A stretch of DNA of 39,738 bases from Nitrospirales bacterium. GTDB taxonomy: Bacteria; Nitrospirota; Nitrospiria; Nitrospirales; UBA8639. The notes beneath the pieces were generated by a model. The model was not told where the DNA came from. It saw only the letters and a program-made list of their open reading frames with translations, and searched no databases. The stretch spans positions 1-39,738 of the forward strand of contig JAJDBS010000225.1 of the NCBI GenBank assembly GCA_029261235.1, written 5' to 3'. Within the stretch, counting starts at the first letter, position 1; each line of letters starts with the position of its first letter. Of this stretch, positions 7,497 through 18,400 are shown one piece after another. The position numbers were made by a program, and so were the translations under genes.

Positions 7497-9899
7497 GTGA
7501 ATCCGACTGAGACAATAATTTTTGAATTGATTTTTTGGGGAAATGCTTTTCTCTTTTTTTATGTGGTTGTCGTATACCCTCTTCTTTCCATTGCCCTAGG
7601 AAAGGTTTTCCCGAAACCACGTATTTTGGATGAACAGTACCATCCAACAGTGACTCTTATCATTTCAGCTTATAATGAAGAACAAGACATTAGAAAGAAG
7701 TTAGAAAATGCTTTAGCCTTATCATATCCCAAGGATAAATTGGACATTGTCGTAATTTCCGATGCTTCCAGTGATGCGACTGATAATATAGTCCTCGAAT
7801 TCTCCAGCCAAGGGGTGAAGCTTCATCGAATGGAACAGCGAGGTGGAAAGACCGTTGGACTTAATGCCGTTGTTCCCGAGGTTCAAAGTGAAATTGTCGT
7901 TTTTTCAGATGCGAATGCTTTTTATAAACATGATGCCATTGAAAAATTTGTCCGAAATTTTTCTGATCCCCAAGTAGGGTGTGTCACTGGTGATTCCCGA
8001 TATGTTGATGTCAAGAAATCGAGTTCTGGTTCGAATGAAAAGATGTATTGGGATTATGATCGAGAGTTGAAGGTGGGGGAGAGCAGCTTTGGATCTATGG
8101 TTGGCTCAGATGGAGCCATATTCGCTATCAGGAAATCCTTATATTCGGATTTAGGTCCGCAAGACATTAACGATTTTGTGTTGCCTCTTCGTATCGTGGG
8201 ACAAGGGTTTCGGTGTGTGTTCGAAAAGGAAGCGATTTGTGAGGAAGAGAGTACGGTTCAAATGGCTCAGGAATTTTCAAGAAAAGTTCGAGTGGTGAAT
8301 CGAAGTTGGAATGCCTTATGGAATATGCAATACCTATTAAACCCTTTTGCCCATGGATGGTTTGCTGTTCAATTGTGGTCGCATAAGGTGTTGAGATGGT
8401 TGTCTCCTCTTTTCCTTCTTTTCGTTTTCTGCTCCTCTCTGGCTTTGTCGTTTTCCTCGAGTTTCTTTTTGATTGTTTTCGCTTGCCAGTTACTTGTCTA
8501 TGGTCTTGGGTTGGTCGCTTGGAAGATTGAATCTTTCAGCCGCGCCCATTGGATTTTCTCTGCCTGTGCATATCTTCTCTCAATTAACGTGGCCTCGGTT
8601 TTAGGTGTGAGTAAGAGCTTGAGAGGGCAGTCGATAATTGTTTGGGAGCCAATCCGAGCCTCAACTTCCAGTGTGAATATCGAATCGAAAAGTCCTACAT
8701 TCATAAGCGGATTTATCTTTATGTGCAGTTTGCTCCTGCTGGGAACCTGGAATTTCCCTATCTGGAGTTTTTGGATTGGGACTGTCTTGCTCTTTCATGT
8801 GTATGCGGGGTATCCCCTTCTTTTAAACCTTCTTGCCTCTGTTAAAAAGAAACCGTGGGCCCAATCATCAATTTCTCCATCAGTGACTTTGCTTGTTGTG
8901 GCGTATAACGAAGAGGAAGTGTTGAGGCAAAAGATAGAAAATTGCTTAGCCCTGGAATATCCCAAATCGCAATTGTCTATCTTGGTCTGTTCTGATGGAT
9001 CCACTGATCGAACCACAGAAATTTTAAAGGAATATCAAGAACAATTATCAATAATCTGTTTCCCTGAACGGTCAGGGAAATCTACGGTGATTGAAAAAGT
9101 GGTTGCTACCATTACTTCCGAAATTATTGTTTTTTCAGATGCGAATACCTTTCTGGAAATGGATGCGATTGAGAAGTTGGTGAGAAATTTTTCCGACGAT
9201 TCTGTCGGGGCTGTGAGTGGGAAAGTCTCTCTTGTTTCTCATGCGACGGTTCATGGTGAGCCAGAGCATTGGTACTATCGATACGAATGGCAGATCCATA
9301 CACTTGAATCACAGATTCATTCACAAGTTGGAGTGGATGGAGCTATGTATGCCATACGAAGAGAATGTTTTCCTAACAACGTAGGCACTGTGGTAAATGA
9401 TGATTTTTATATTGGGTTTCAGATTGCGTTACAAGGAATGCGTGTCGTATTTGATCCTGATGCACAAGGTCGTGAATCGTCAGAAGGAACGTTGGAAAGT
9501 GAGTTTTTTCGTAAGGTTCGAATTACTTCTCTTGGGATTAAATCATTTTTAGATTTTGATTTTTGGCCAAAGCTGTCGCAGCCGTTTCTCCTTTTTCAAT
9601 TAGTTTCTCATAAAATACTCAGATGGTTTACACCGTTTTTCATGGGGAGCGTGTTCCTGTCTTCAATTATGTTGATTGATGTGCCATTTTTCAGGGCTAT
9701 GTTCCTGATCCAATTTATTTTTTATGGATATGCCATTCTTGGGTATTTTTTGAAATCTAAGGCAGTTTGGCTTGCACTTCCTATGTATTTTTGTCTGGTT
9801 AATCTTGCGGCTGGAGTTGGTGTCGTGAAGGGATTTTTATTTGAACAGACAAAAACTTGGGATAGGATTTCATCGCGTCGCTGGGCCTCACAACAATAA
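7497..9899 (+). CDS. Tandem double GT2 glycosyltransferase, membrane-bound
   Basis: An 800-residue protein built as an internal duplication. Each half has a short N-terminal membrane segment ending in a YPLL motif, a GT-A family 2 catalytic domain, and C-terminal membrane helices. Half one has ISAYNEEQDIRKKLENALAL, an SDAN acidic motif near residue 138, NDFVLPLRIVGQGF, and RKVRVVNRSW. Half two (from about residue 405) has VAYNEEEVLRQKIENCLAL, SDAN near 548, VNDDFYIGFQIALQGM, and RKVRITS. Such proteins use sugar nucleotides at the inner face of the cytoplasmic membrane for polysaccharide or lipid-linked glycan assembly. Half two keeps an NDD acidic pair where half one has only ND-F, so the halves may differ in activity. 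The GTG at 7497 follows GAGG. The substrate is unknown. Confidence 0.85.
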   Translation: MNPTETIIFELIFWGNAFLFFYVVVVYPLLSIALGKVFPKPRILDEQYHPTVTLIISAYNEEQDIRKKLENALALSYPKDKLDIVVISDASSDATDNIVLEFSSQGVKLHRMEQRGGKTVGLNAVVPEVQSEIVVFSDANAFYKHDAIEKFVRNFSDPQVGCVTGDSRYVDVKKSSSGSNEKMYWDYDRELKVGESSFGSMVGSDGAIFAIRKSLYSDLGPQDINDFVLPLRIVGQGFRCVFEKEAICEEESTVQMAQEFSRKVRVVNRSWNALWNMQYLLNPFAHGWFAVQLWSHKVLRWLSPLFLLFVFCSSLALSFSSSFFLIVFACQLLVYGLGLVAWKIESFSRAHWIFSACAYLLSINVASVLGVSKSLRGQSIIVWEPIRASTSSVNIESKSPTFISGFIFMCSLLLLGTWNFPIWSFWIGTVLLFHVYAGYPLLLNLLASVKKKPWAQSSISPSVTLLVVAYNEEEVLRQKIENCLALEYPKSQLSILVCSDGSTDRTTEILKEYQEQLSIICFPERSGKSTVIEKVVATITSEIIVFSDANTFLEMDAIEKLVRNFSDDSVGAVSGKVSLVSHATVHGEPEHWYYRYEWQIHTLESQIHSQVGVDGAMYAIRRECFPNNVGTVVNDDFYIGFQIALQGMRVVFDPDAQGRESSEGTLESEFFRKVRITSLGIKSFLDFDFWPKLSQPFLLFQLVSHKILRWFTPFFMGSVFLSSIMLIDVPFFRAMFLIQFIFYGYAILGYFLKSKAVWLALPMYFCLVNLAAGVGVVKGFLFEQTKTWDRISSRRWASQQ

Positions 9900-10634
9900 G
9901 ATAAGTGACTCCTGACTCCTGTGATTTGTCCTTGGATTTTGCCGCTCATATATGCACCTCTTACTTTAGACGGTGAGCCAAACTCACGATGTAATTGTAT
10001 CTACCCCGCCCAACCAAGAGCTCGAGTTGCTCGTACAAGTTGAACTCAAGACTTTATTTTAAATTGCTACCAACCGAAAAAGTTATAACCAGTAAAGGCC
10101 AGGTTGTGCATGGTTCGATGCGCCTTGGGAATACAGCGTGTCACCATTGCACCGAATAAGTGGGAAATTTTGTGGGGAACAAGGATGAATCAGGGATTGT
10201 CTGACAAGTTCTTTCCTGGTGGAAATCTTTAAGTTTCATCATGAGACGGAATTTTCTGCATTTATAGTGAAATCTTAGTATCCACGAAGCATAGTAGAAA
10301 AATATAGAGAAAAATTCAGAAGTATGAAGGTGGGGACAAAATAAGGAATTCTTATTCTCGTTTTAGGAATTTGTGACATCCACCGCACGATTGAGCCGGT
10401 TGCTTTTGGAATTTTTTGAGTAAGTGCCTAGCCTCAGATTCGACTCCATTCAACCTGTGGACTTTTGATTGAGGATATGTTCCGATCCAAATGCATAAAT
10501 TGAGTCCGTGGATCGATAGGAGTACGAAATGTATATTATGATATTTCCACGTCAGTGTTGGCACTGGCGAAGAAGATTCCTATTTCTTGCCTCTTGGGAA
10601 ATTGTCAAGCCAAGCTTAGAACAACAAATAAAAA
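9900..10634. other. Spacer with no confident gene
   Basis: About 735 bp. A 70-codon minus-strand frame at 10352-10564 ends in SCGGCHKFLKRE, a CxxCH haem-type motif, but it has no signal peptide or other cytochrome features and is probably chance or a relic. No hairpin or RNA gene was recognised. Composition becomes more AT-rich towards the carboxylase gene. Confidence 0.4.
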
Positions 10635-12200
10635 ATGCTGAACATGGAGATTAAAAAATTGAATCAGAATAAAGATATATTGAAACAAAGAGAACAAAGC
10701 AAATTGGATGGTGGGAAGGATAGAATCAATTTCCAACATTCAAAAGGGAAACTTACGGCGAAAGAACGAATAGATCTATTATTAGATGACAACAGCTTTA
10801 CAGAAATAGACGCATTCGTCGTACATAGATGTAACTATTTTGGCATGGAACATAATAGAATTCCTGGTGATGGTGTTATTACTGGATATGGATCAATAAA
10901 TGGCAGATTGGTCTATATATATGCGCATGATTTTACTGTATTTGGTGGTACAGTAGCTGAAATGTTTGCAAAAAAAATTGGGAAAATTATGGATTTAGCA
11001 TTGAAAAATAAAGTACCAATTATAGGATTAAATGATTCTGGTGGAGCAAGGATTCAAGAAGGTATTACTGCTTTAGAAGGTTGTGCAGAAATTTTTTACA
11101 GAAATGTTCGATGTTCCGGGGTTGTTCCCCAAATAACGGCTATTGTTGGACCTTGTGCAGGTGCAGCCTCTTATTCGCCGGCCATCACAGATTTCATCTT
11201 TCAAGTAAAAAATATCGGCAGTCTCTTTATTACCGGACCTGATGTCGTCAAAGCAGCTATCGGAGAAGAAACCACTATTGAAAAGTTAGGTGGATGGGAA
11301 ATCCATGGGAAAAAAAGTGGATTATCTCATTTTGTTGAAGAAGATGAAGTTGAATGCTACAAAAATATTAGGAAATTATTGTCATATCTACCTCAAAATA
11401 ATCAAGAAAAGCCCTGTAAAATTAATGCCGGTGATAAGAGAAGTAGATTGTCAAAGGGATTAAATAGCATTATTCCGGAAGATCATAAAAAACCTTATGA
11501 TATGAAAAAAATCATTGAAATCGTTTTGGATAAGAGTAGTTTTTTTGAAGTTCATGAGTTATGGGCTATGAGTATTATCTGTGGATTTGGTCGTTTAGAT
11601 GGATATTCTGTCGGGATAGTTGCAAACCAACCACAATTTTATTCAGGAGCTATTGATAATTCTGCTGCAATTAAAGCAAGTAGATTTATTCGCTTTTGTG
11701 ATTGTTTCAATATTCCTATCATTACCTTCGTAGATGTTCCTGGATTTCTTCCTGGCACGCAACAAGAATCTTCCGGGATTATCAGAAATGGAGCAAAATT
11801 ATTGTATGCATTTTGTGAAGCCACAGTCCCAAGAATGACAGTGGTGACAAGAAAAGCATACGGTGGCGCGCATATTGTTATGAACAGTAAAAACTTGTTT
11901 GCAGATCTCAACTTCGCCTGGCCAAGTGCTGAATTTGCGGTTATGGGACCGGAAGGAGCAATGAATATCCTTTATAAAAAAGAAATGAAAAATGCAATAG
12001 ATCCAAAATCTCAAAAAGAATTATTTATTCAAGAATACAAAGATAATTTTGCCTCTCCATATGTTGCAGCTGAAATGGGATTTGTTGATGAGGTCATTGA
12101 GCCAAATGAAACCCGAATTAAATTAATATGCGGATTAGAGAGTCTGCAAAATAAAGATGTTGTCAATGAAAAAAGAAAACATGGAAATATTCCGCTTTGA
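10635..12200 (+). CDS. Acyl-CoA carboxylase, carboxyltransferase beta subunit (propionyl/acetyl-CoA type)
   Basis: A 521-residue protein of normal length for PccB/AccD-type carboxyltransferases. It has two crotonase-like halves with GLNDSGGARIQEG near residue 137, GPCAGAASYSPA near 170, and VDVPGFLPGTQQE and GGAHIVMNSK in the second half. It transfers CO2 from carboxybiotin to an acyl-CoA, making malonyl-CoA or methylmalonyl-CoA. It lies about 260 bp before the polyketide synthase on the same strand, so precursor supply is a sensible inference. The synthase AT looks malonyl-specific, so malonyl-CoA would be the useful product. No biotin carboxylase or biotin carrier is in the window. The gene is markedly more AT-rich than the synthase, suggesting separate acquisition. 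Start ATG 10635 or 10644. Confidence 0.88.
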   Translation: MLNMEIKKLNQNKDILKQREQSKLDGGKDRINFQHSKGKLTAKERIDLLLDDNSFTEIDAFVVHRCNYFGMEHNRIPGDGVITGYGSINGRLVYIYAHDFTVFGGTVAEMFAKKIGKIMDLALKNKVPIIGLNDSGGARIQEGITALEGCAEIFYRNVRCSGVVPQITAIVGPCAGAASYSPAITDFIFQVKNIGSLFITGPDVVKAAIGEETTIEKLGGWEIHGKKSGLSHFVEEDEVECYKNIRKLLSYLPQNNQEKPCKINAGDKRSRLSKGLNSIIPEDHKKPYDMKKIIEIVLDKSSFFEVHELWAMSIICGFGRLDGYSVGIVANQPQFYSGAIDNSAAIKASRFIRFCDCFNIPIITFVDVPGFLPGTQQESSGIIRNGAKLLYAFCEATVPRMTVVTRKAYGGAHIVMNSKNLFADLNFAWPSAEFAVMGPEGAMNILYKKEMKNAIDPKSQKELFIQEYKDNFASPYVAAEMGFVDEVIEPNETRIKLICGLESLQNKDVVNEKRKHGNIPL

Positions 12201-12239
12201 GGCCCAAGCACCTCTAAATAATAAATTGGCAATATCCAA

Positions 12240-12400
12240 TGTGCTGAGCAACAAATGAACGTCTCGCGAAAAGCTCTCCCTATTGTTCTTTAATATATTG
12301 AGTTCGTTGCTATTACCCGGGCAGTCACCGTAGGCAGCTATAAGCTGCGGAGTATTTTCATCATAGACTTTGCCCGAAGGCTTGTCTGCCAAAGTCTTGC
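12240..12400 (-). pseudogene. Possible HAD-family phosphatase fragment
   Basis: Minus-strand translation gives SGKVYDENTPQLIAAYGDCPGN. It resembles motif IV of HAD-IB phosphatases (AAYGDSxGDxxML) with the acidic residues partly replaced. Only this patch is recognisable and there is no complete domain, so if real it is a remnant. The alternative is a chance match. Confidence 0.25.
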
Positions 12401-12460
12401 TGAATAGACAGCCGATATGTCACGAGCCGAATTGATTTTTTACTCAAGAGGAAATTGAAC

Positions 12461-15400
12461 ATGGAGTTCTCTACGCGAGATCTTGAACGCTTTGCCGAAT
12501 GGTCAGGAGACCGTAATCCACTTCATCTAGATTCAACATTTGCGGGACGAACATCTTTTGGGCGACCGATTACTCATGGAATGCTGACCGTAATCGAAGC
12601 ACTGCGTTCTGTAAGCAAGGAATCCTACCAGTCGTTCAAGAGTTTGGAAATCGAGTTTCATGGTGCGGTTTATCCAAATGAGAGTTATCAGGTTAAATCG
12701 GCTTTCGAAAAAAAACAGCTTTCTGTCGAGGTACTCGGTGGCGTCAAGCCCGCACTAATCATTCGTGCTGATTTTGGAAAGGAAAACTCCTCACAGCAGG
12801 ATAGGGATCTTTCCTGGGTTTCTGACTTGAAGCTCGGCCAAGATTTAGCAGCGGGCCAAAGTCGGAAGTTTCCCGCCAATCGCAAATTCGAAGAATTTCG
12901 GAATAAATTTGAACTTGTAGGCGTCTACTCAACGGAGCCTCCACCTGACGATTACATAACTCAAGGACATCTTTCCCCGATTGTCATAAAAGTTTTTGGC
13001 TTCTGCAGCTATCTCGTCGGAATGGAAGTTCCGGGGTTGAGATCACTATTCACCCGGCTTCGTTTGCAGTTCCATGAAACAACCGTGGCTTCGAAAGACC
13101 TTGTGTATCGCGTCAATACGTCTCGCTTCGACCGAGAGTTTCGGATACTGGATACGGAATTAGAAATTGCCACTCCAGACGGTATCCTGGTCGCAACTGG
13201 TGATGTGCGTAGTTATATCCCCTTCAGCCCTACTGTCACAGATCTGGCCGAACTCGGTTCTCGGTTAGAACTTGGGAACCGACAGCATGAAGGGAAAGTC
13301 GCTCTTGTCTGTGGAGGAAGCCGTGGGCTCGGTGCTGATCTAGCATCAGCTCTAGCACTTTCAGGATACCATGTCTATGCAAGTTACCGGAACTCTCGGG
13401 AAGATGCTGAAGAGCTTGCTGATAGAATTACCAAGCAGGGAGCTCATTTGGAGCTTCTTCAAGGTGACGTTGGTGACCCGAACTGGTGCTCCGCAGCAAA
13501 AAAAACCATACTTGAACGACATGGTCGCCTCGACCTTCTTATCCTTAATGCTTGTTCTCCTCCCGGATCCTTGCGTATCAGTAGTGATTCTGCAGAAAAA
13601 TTTGAAGAGTACATTTTCCGAAACCTTCGCCTAGTGCAGCTTCCCCTGGCAGAGTTTCTCCCTACACTTAATTCTCATCAAGGGAGTGTCGTTGCGATAT
13701 CATCTTCGGCCGTCGAAAATCCCCCAGCAGATTGGGGTCACTATGTTGCCTTAAAGCAGGCAATGGAAGGAATAATTCAATCTGCTTCACGAGAATTTGC
13801 CAATCTTTTCTGTCTCATTGTTCGGCCACCCAAGCTTCAAACGGCTTGGAATGACAGCCCAACTCATGTGATTGGTGCTATTCCGACAGATCTAATCGCA
13901 GTGCACACCGCCAATCGTCTTGCTAAAAACATCACGCGTGGTCAGGTGGAGGTCCTTTCAAATTTTCCTGTCCTCGATCTACCGACTTTGACTACATCGG
14001 AGGATAAGAAAGCCGATTTCAATATCGTTCTTTCAGCCAGTTTTACAGCGGAACCCTTTCTGCCTGCACTACGTTTCTGGTTTTATGAACTCGGCCTGCC
14101 TGCCTCCGTGGAAATTTCTCCTTACGGTCAGGTTCTACAAGAACTTATCAATCCTGGGAGTGCTCTCTCCTCTAATTCGAGTGGTATAAGCGTTGTCATG
14201 CTTCGAATACGCGATTGGTTACGAGAACTGTCCCACGATGCAATGAAGACGAGTGAAGGCCTGAGAACCTTTCTTGGAAATACCTCGGAAGAATTTGTAC
14301 GAGCAATGCGATCTCACAGGGCACATGCTTCTGTTGACACAATTTTTGTTCTTTGCCCTTCGATTAATAATACATTGAAGGAAGAAGACAGGGAGCTGCT
14401 TAACGCAGAATCGAATTTACTCCAAGAGCTCACCACTATTCCTGGCCTACAAATTATTGCCGCTAAAGATTTCAATGATCGTTATGATGTGAACCCTGAT
14501 GAAATTAATGATCCATTGCGTGAGGAAATCGCTCATATTCCCTACAAAGATGCATATATCTATACACTAGCTACCCTTTTAATGCGAAGCATTTACCGGA
14601 AATTTTTGCCAGTACGAAAGGTGGTTGTGGTGGACTGTGACAATACCCTTTGGGCCGGTGTCGTTGGTGAGTTAGGTGTTGAAGGTATCAAATTCGATCT
14701 TGTCCATAAAGAACTTCATGCAACGCTTACTAGATTAGGTAAGAGTGGGATGCTTATTTGCCTCTGTAGCAAAAATGAGGAGGTTGACGTTTGGGAAGTT
14801 TTTGAAAGCCGGAAAGATTTCGGATTAAGACGAGATCAAATTGTTGCTTCTATGATTAACTGGAATCCGAAATCAGAAAATATCCGCTTGCTTGCCTCAC
14901 GATTGAATGTGGGTATAGATAGTTTTATTTTTATTGATGATAATCCAGTCGAATGTGCCGAGGTACGTTCCGGTTGTCCTGAAGTTCTTGTTCTCGAGTG
15001 GCCTCAGGAGGACAACGCTGCCACGCGTCTCTTGCAGCATACCTGGGAATTTGATCTCCTCGAGGGTACCAAAGAGGATTCAAAAAGGACCAAGCTGTAT
15101 CGTGACGAATTCCGACGACAAGAGGCCAAAGACGATACATTTACCCTGCGAGAATTTATCGAAAGTCTTCAGTTACAAGTCGATATTATCCCTCTGTCTA
15201 AAGAAGATGTCCCTAGGGCTTCCCAACTTACATTGCGGACAAACCAATTTAATTTCACCACACGTCGCCGTAAGGAAAATGATTTGAAATCGCTGTTTGA
15301 AAGCGATTCGTATGTCGGTTCTACAATACAAGTTCGTGATCGGTTTGGCGACTATGGGTTGGTCGGTCTTGTCATTGCTGAAAAGCAGGGAGCGTTCCTA

Positions 15401-18400
15401 CTTGTTGATACGTTTCTCCTCAGTTGCAGAGTTTTAGGCCGTGGTGTTGAACACGAGATGGCTGCCGAACTGGGACGAAGAGCCATGGAATTGAAAAGAG
15501 AGACCGTAAGGTTTCTAATAATACCGACAGAGAAGAATACACCTGCGCGCTCATTTTTAGAATCTATCTGTTCTTCAGAACAGAAAAAAGTGTTTGAAGG
15601 ATCTTTTCAATGCGATATCCCGGCAGCTGAACTATCAAATCTTAAATTTGAGCCTGCTGAGCAGAAAGAAGACGATTCTCAAAAGCAACAAAAGGAAAAA
15701 CAATCTACGCCGGACAAGGTCCAGGTAATAGACGGAAAACAACAGCGGTCACGAGAAAGACAGATCGTTCGTGCAGCCTCAGAGCTGTCATCCATTAAAC
15801 AACTTAATACTGCGATCGGTGGTAGTACCGATAATCAAAGCTTAAGCCCGCTTGTCGCCCATTCAGACGAACAATCAGACGATATTGCTCAGCAAATATA
15901 TCAAACCTTTTCTGCAGCGTTAAACATCCCCATAAGCAACCTCAAAGAAATTGACCAACTTGAACAGCTTGGTTGTAGTTCCTTTAAAATTGTTGAAATC
16001 ACGGTTTCTCTAACAGACAAATATTCGTGGCTACCCAGTACTCTGTTGTTTGAGCATCGATCAATTTCGGAGATCATACAAAATGTGACTGATCTTCTAG
16101 GTAAGACAGATGAAAGGGAGCCAGCCTCGACTTCAGAAAAAACAATAACTACCGTGGCAGATCCAGGGAATAAGAATTCTCAGAGTGACATAGCCGTAAT
16201 AGGAATGAACTTGCGGTGTGGAGGTGCAAACTCACCTGATGAATTGTGGGAGCTATTGAGTTCTGGAGGTACTTCGGTAGGTCCGGCTCCGCCGGACCGG
16301 GGTTACCCAGATAATGTTCAAAATTGGGCCGCTTGGGTGGATGGTGTGGACTCTTTTGATGCTAATTTTTTCGGCATATCTCCTCGTGAAGCCGAGTATA
16401 TGGACCCTCAGCTACGATTGTTTCTTGAAACAGCCTGGTCTGCACTTGAAGATGGCGCATGTATGGGGGATAGAAGTGATGTGGACACGGGTGTCTATGT
16501 GGGTGTTCTATACGGAGACTATGTGTTTCATGCGAATTGCCTTGCAGGTAAAAAAGACCAGCCCTATCGGTGTTGGGAAGGATTTAGCTTAGCCAACCGC
16601 CTGTCGCAATTTCTCGGATTTCGTGGTCCCAGTCTCGCTGTCAACACAGCCTGCTCGTCTTCGGGAACGGCATTGCATATCGCCTGTAAAGCTCTAGCAG
16701 CAGGTGAATGTACAACTGCTATTGTTGGAGGCGTCAACCTTATTCTTGATGCCGATCGATTGTCTCAACTAGGACGATTGGGAATTATATCGCCCACAGG
16801 TAAATGCAGTCCCTTTGGAAATGAGGCGAATGGAACGATTATAGGAGAAGGTGTGGGAGTCGTTGTGCTTAGGCCATTGCATGAGGCACAACAACGCGGC
16901 GACCATATTTATGGCGTGATCAAGGGAACCGCTCTTAGCACGGGTGCGGGTACCGTTGGTTTTACCGCGCCGAACCCAACCGCTCAGGCGGAGGCAATAC
17001 GAAAGAGTTTGATCGTAGCAAATGTTGATCCACGTACGATTACTATGGTGGAGGCTCATGGGACTGGGACCGCACTTGGTGACCCCATCGAGGTCCGAGG
17101 TCTGACTCTGGCGTACACTGATAAGAAATTGTGGGATAAGAAAATTGATGGAACGCACACATGTAAATTGTCCGCAATCAAACCGAATATAGGTCACCTG
17201 GAGGCTGGCGCCGGGATCATGGGGCTCATCAAGGTGCTGCTTCAATTTGACCGAGGTTATCTTTTGCCGACGATCACCTCTGAACAACCCAATTCTCAAA
17301 TTCCGTTTGAAACCCTTCCATTCAAGATTCAACGAAAGCTCGAGCCATGGGATCGAGCCATAATGAAAGTTGCTGGAGTACCCACTACATTTCCAAGGCG
17401 TGCAGGATTGAGTTCTTTTGGCGTTGGTGGTGCAAATGCCCATCTCATTTTAGAAGAGCCACCGGAGGCATCTTCATCAGACAATAAGCTTTTTGTCCGA
17501 CCTTTTCATATTCTGACCCTTAGTGCTCGCAACAAAGAAAGCCTAGATAACCAAGTTCTTAGGGTTCAGGAATTTCTGGGATCAAATCAAGATCTCGCCC
17601 TCGAAGATATAAGTTATACCGCCAATATTGGTCGTAAGCATTTTGAGCATCGTCTGGCATTTTTGGGAAGTAATCAAACAAAATTGATGGGTTCACTCGA
17701 GGACTATGTTGCTGGAGAAGACCCTATCGGGTGCGTTCAAGGAAGGAGTCCCAAATCCACTGGGCCAACAAAGATTGCTTTCCTTTTCACTGGTCAAGGG
17801 GCGCAATATTTGGACATGGGAAAAGCACTATATAAGACCCATCCAGTGTTTAGAGAAACGCTTGATCAATGCGTGGAAAATTTGAAGCCGTGTATGAATT
17901 GCTCAATTCTTGACGTGATGTTTGCTGAAAAAGAGAGTTCGGAGGCCCTCCTTCTGAATCAGACTGGCTATACCCAACCTGCCCTGTTTGTCATCGAATA
18001 TTCTCTAGCAAAGTTATGGGAAAGTTGGGGAATTCACCCGGATATCGTTATAGGACACAGTGTAGGTGAAATTGCTGCCCTATGCGTTGCGGGCGGGGTT
18101 TCACTTGAGGATGGGCTCAAATTAACCGCAGCAAGGGGCCAACTTATGCAAGCCTTACCTTCCGGAGGGGGTATGGCTTCTGTCCGAGCAGGAGAGGCCG
18201 AGGTAAAGAAGGCCATATTGGGCTATGAGGACCGTGTGTCCATCGCGGGGTTCAACAGTCCGGAACAGACGGTGATTTCAGGAGATGGCGATGCGATTAA
18301 CGAAATTTTAGCCCAATTGGAAGTTAATGGGATCAAAACCAAAGCCTTGTCTGTTTCCCATGCATTTCATTCGCATTTGATGGATCCCATGATTGATAAG

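Noticed and set aside
10352-10564. Minus-strand frame with a CxxCH haem-binding motif
   Set aside because: No signal peptide, ribosome site or other cytochrome features; a single short motif can occur by chance.
12318-12376. Two-level hairpin (CGGGCA/TGCCCG around GCAGCT-ATA-AGCTGC) as a riboswitch before the synthase
   Set aside because: It matches no known riboswitch core and overlaps the possible HAD remnant on the other strand, which explains part of the symmetry.
16769-17443. 224-codon minus-strand frame inside the synthase
   Set aside because: Antisense to the ketosynthase domain with all active-site motifs on the plus strand; no motifs of its own.
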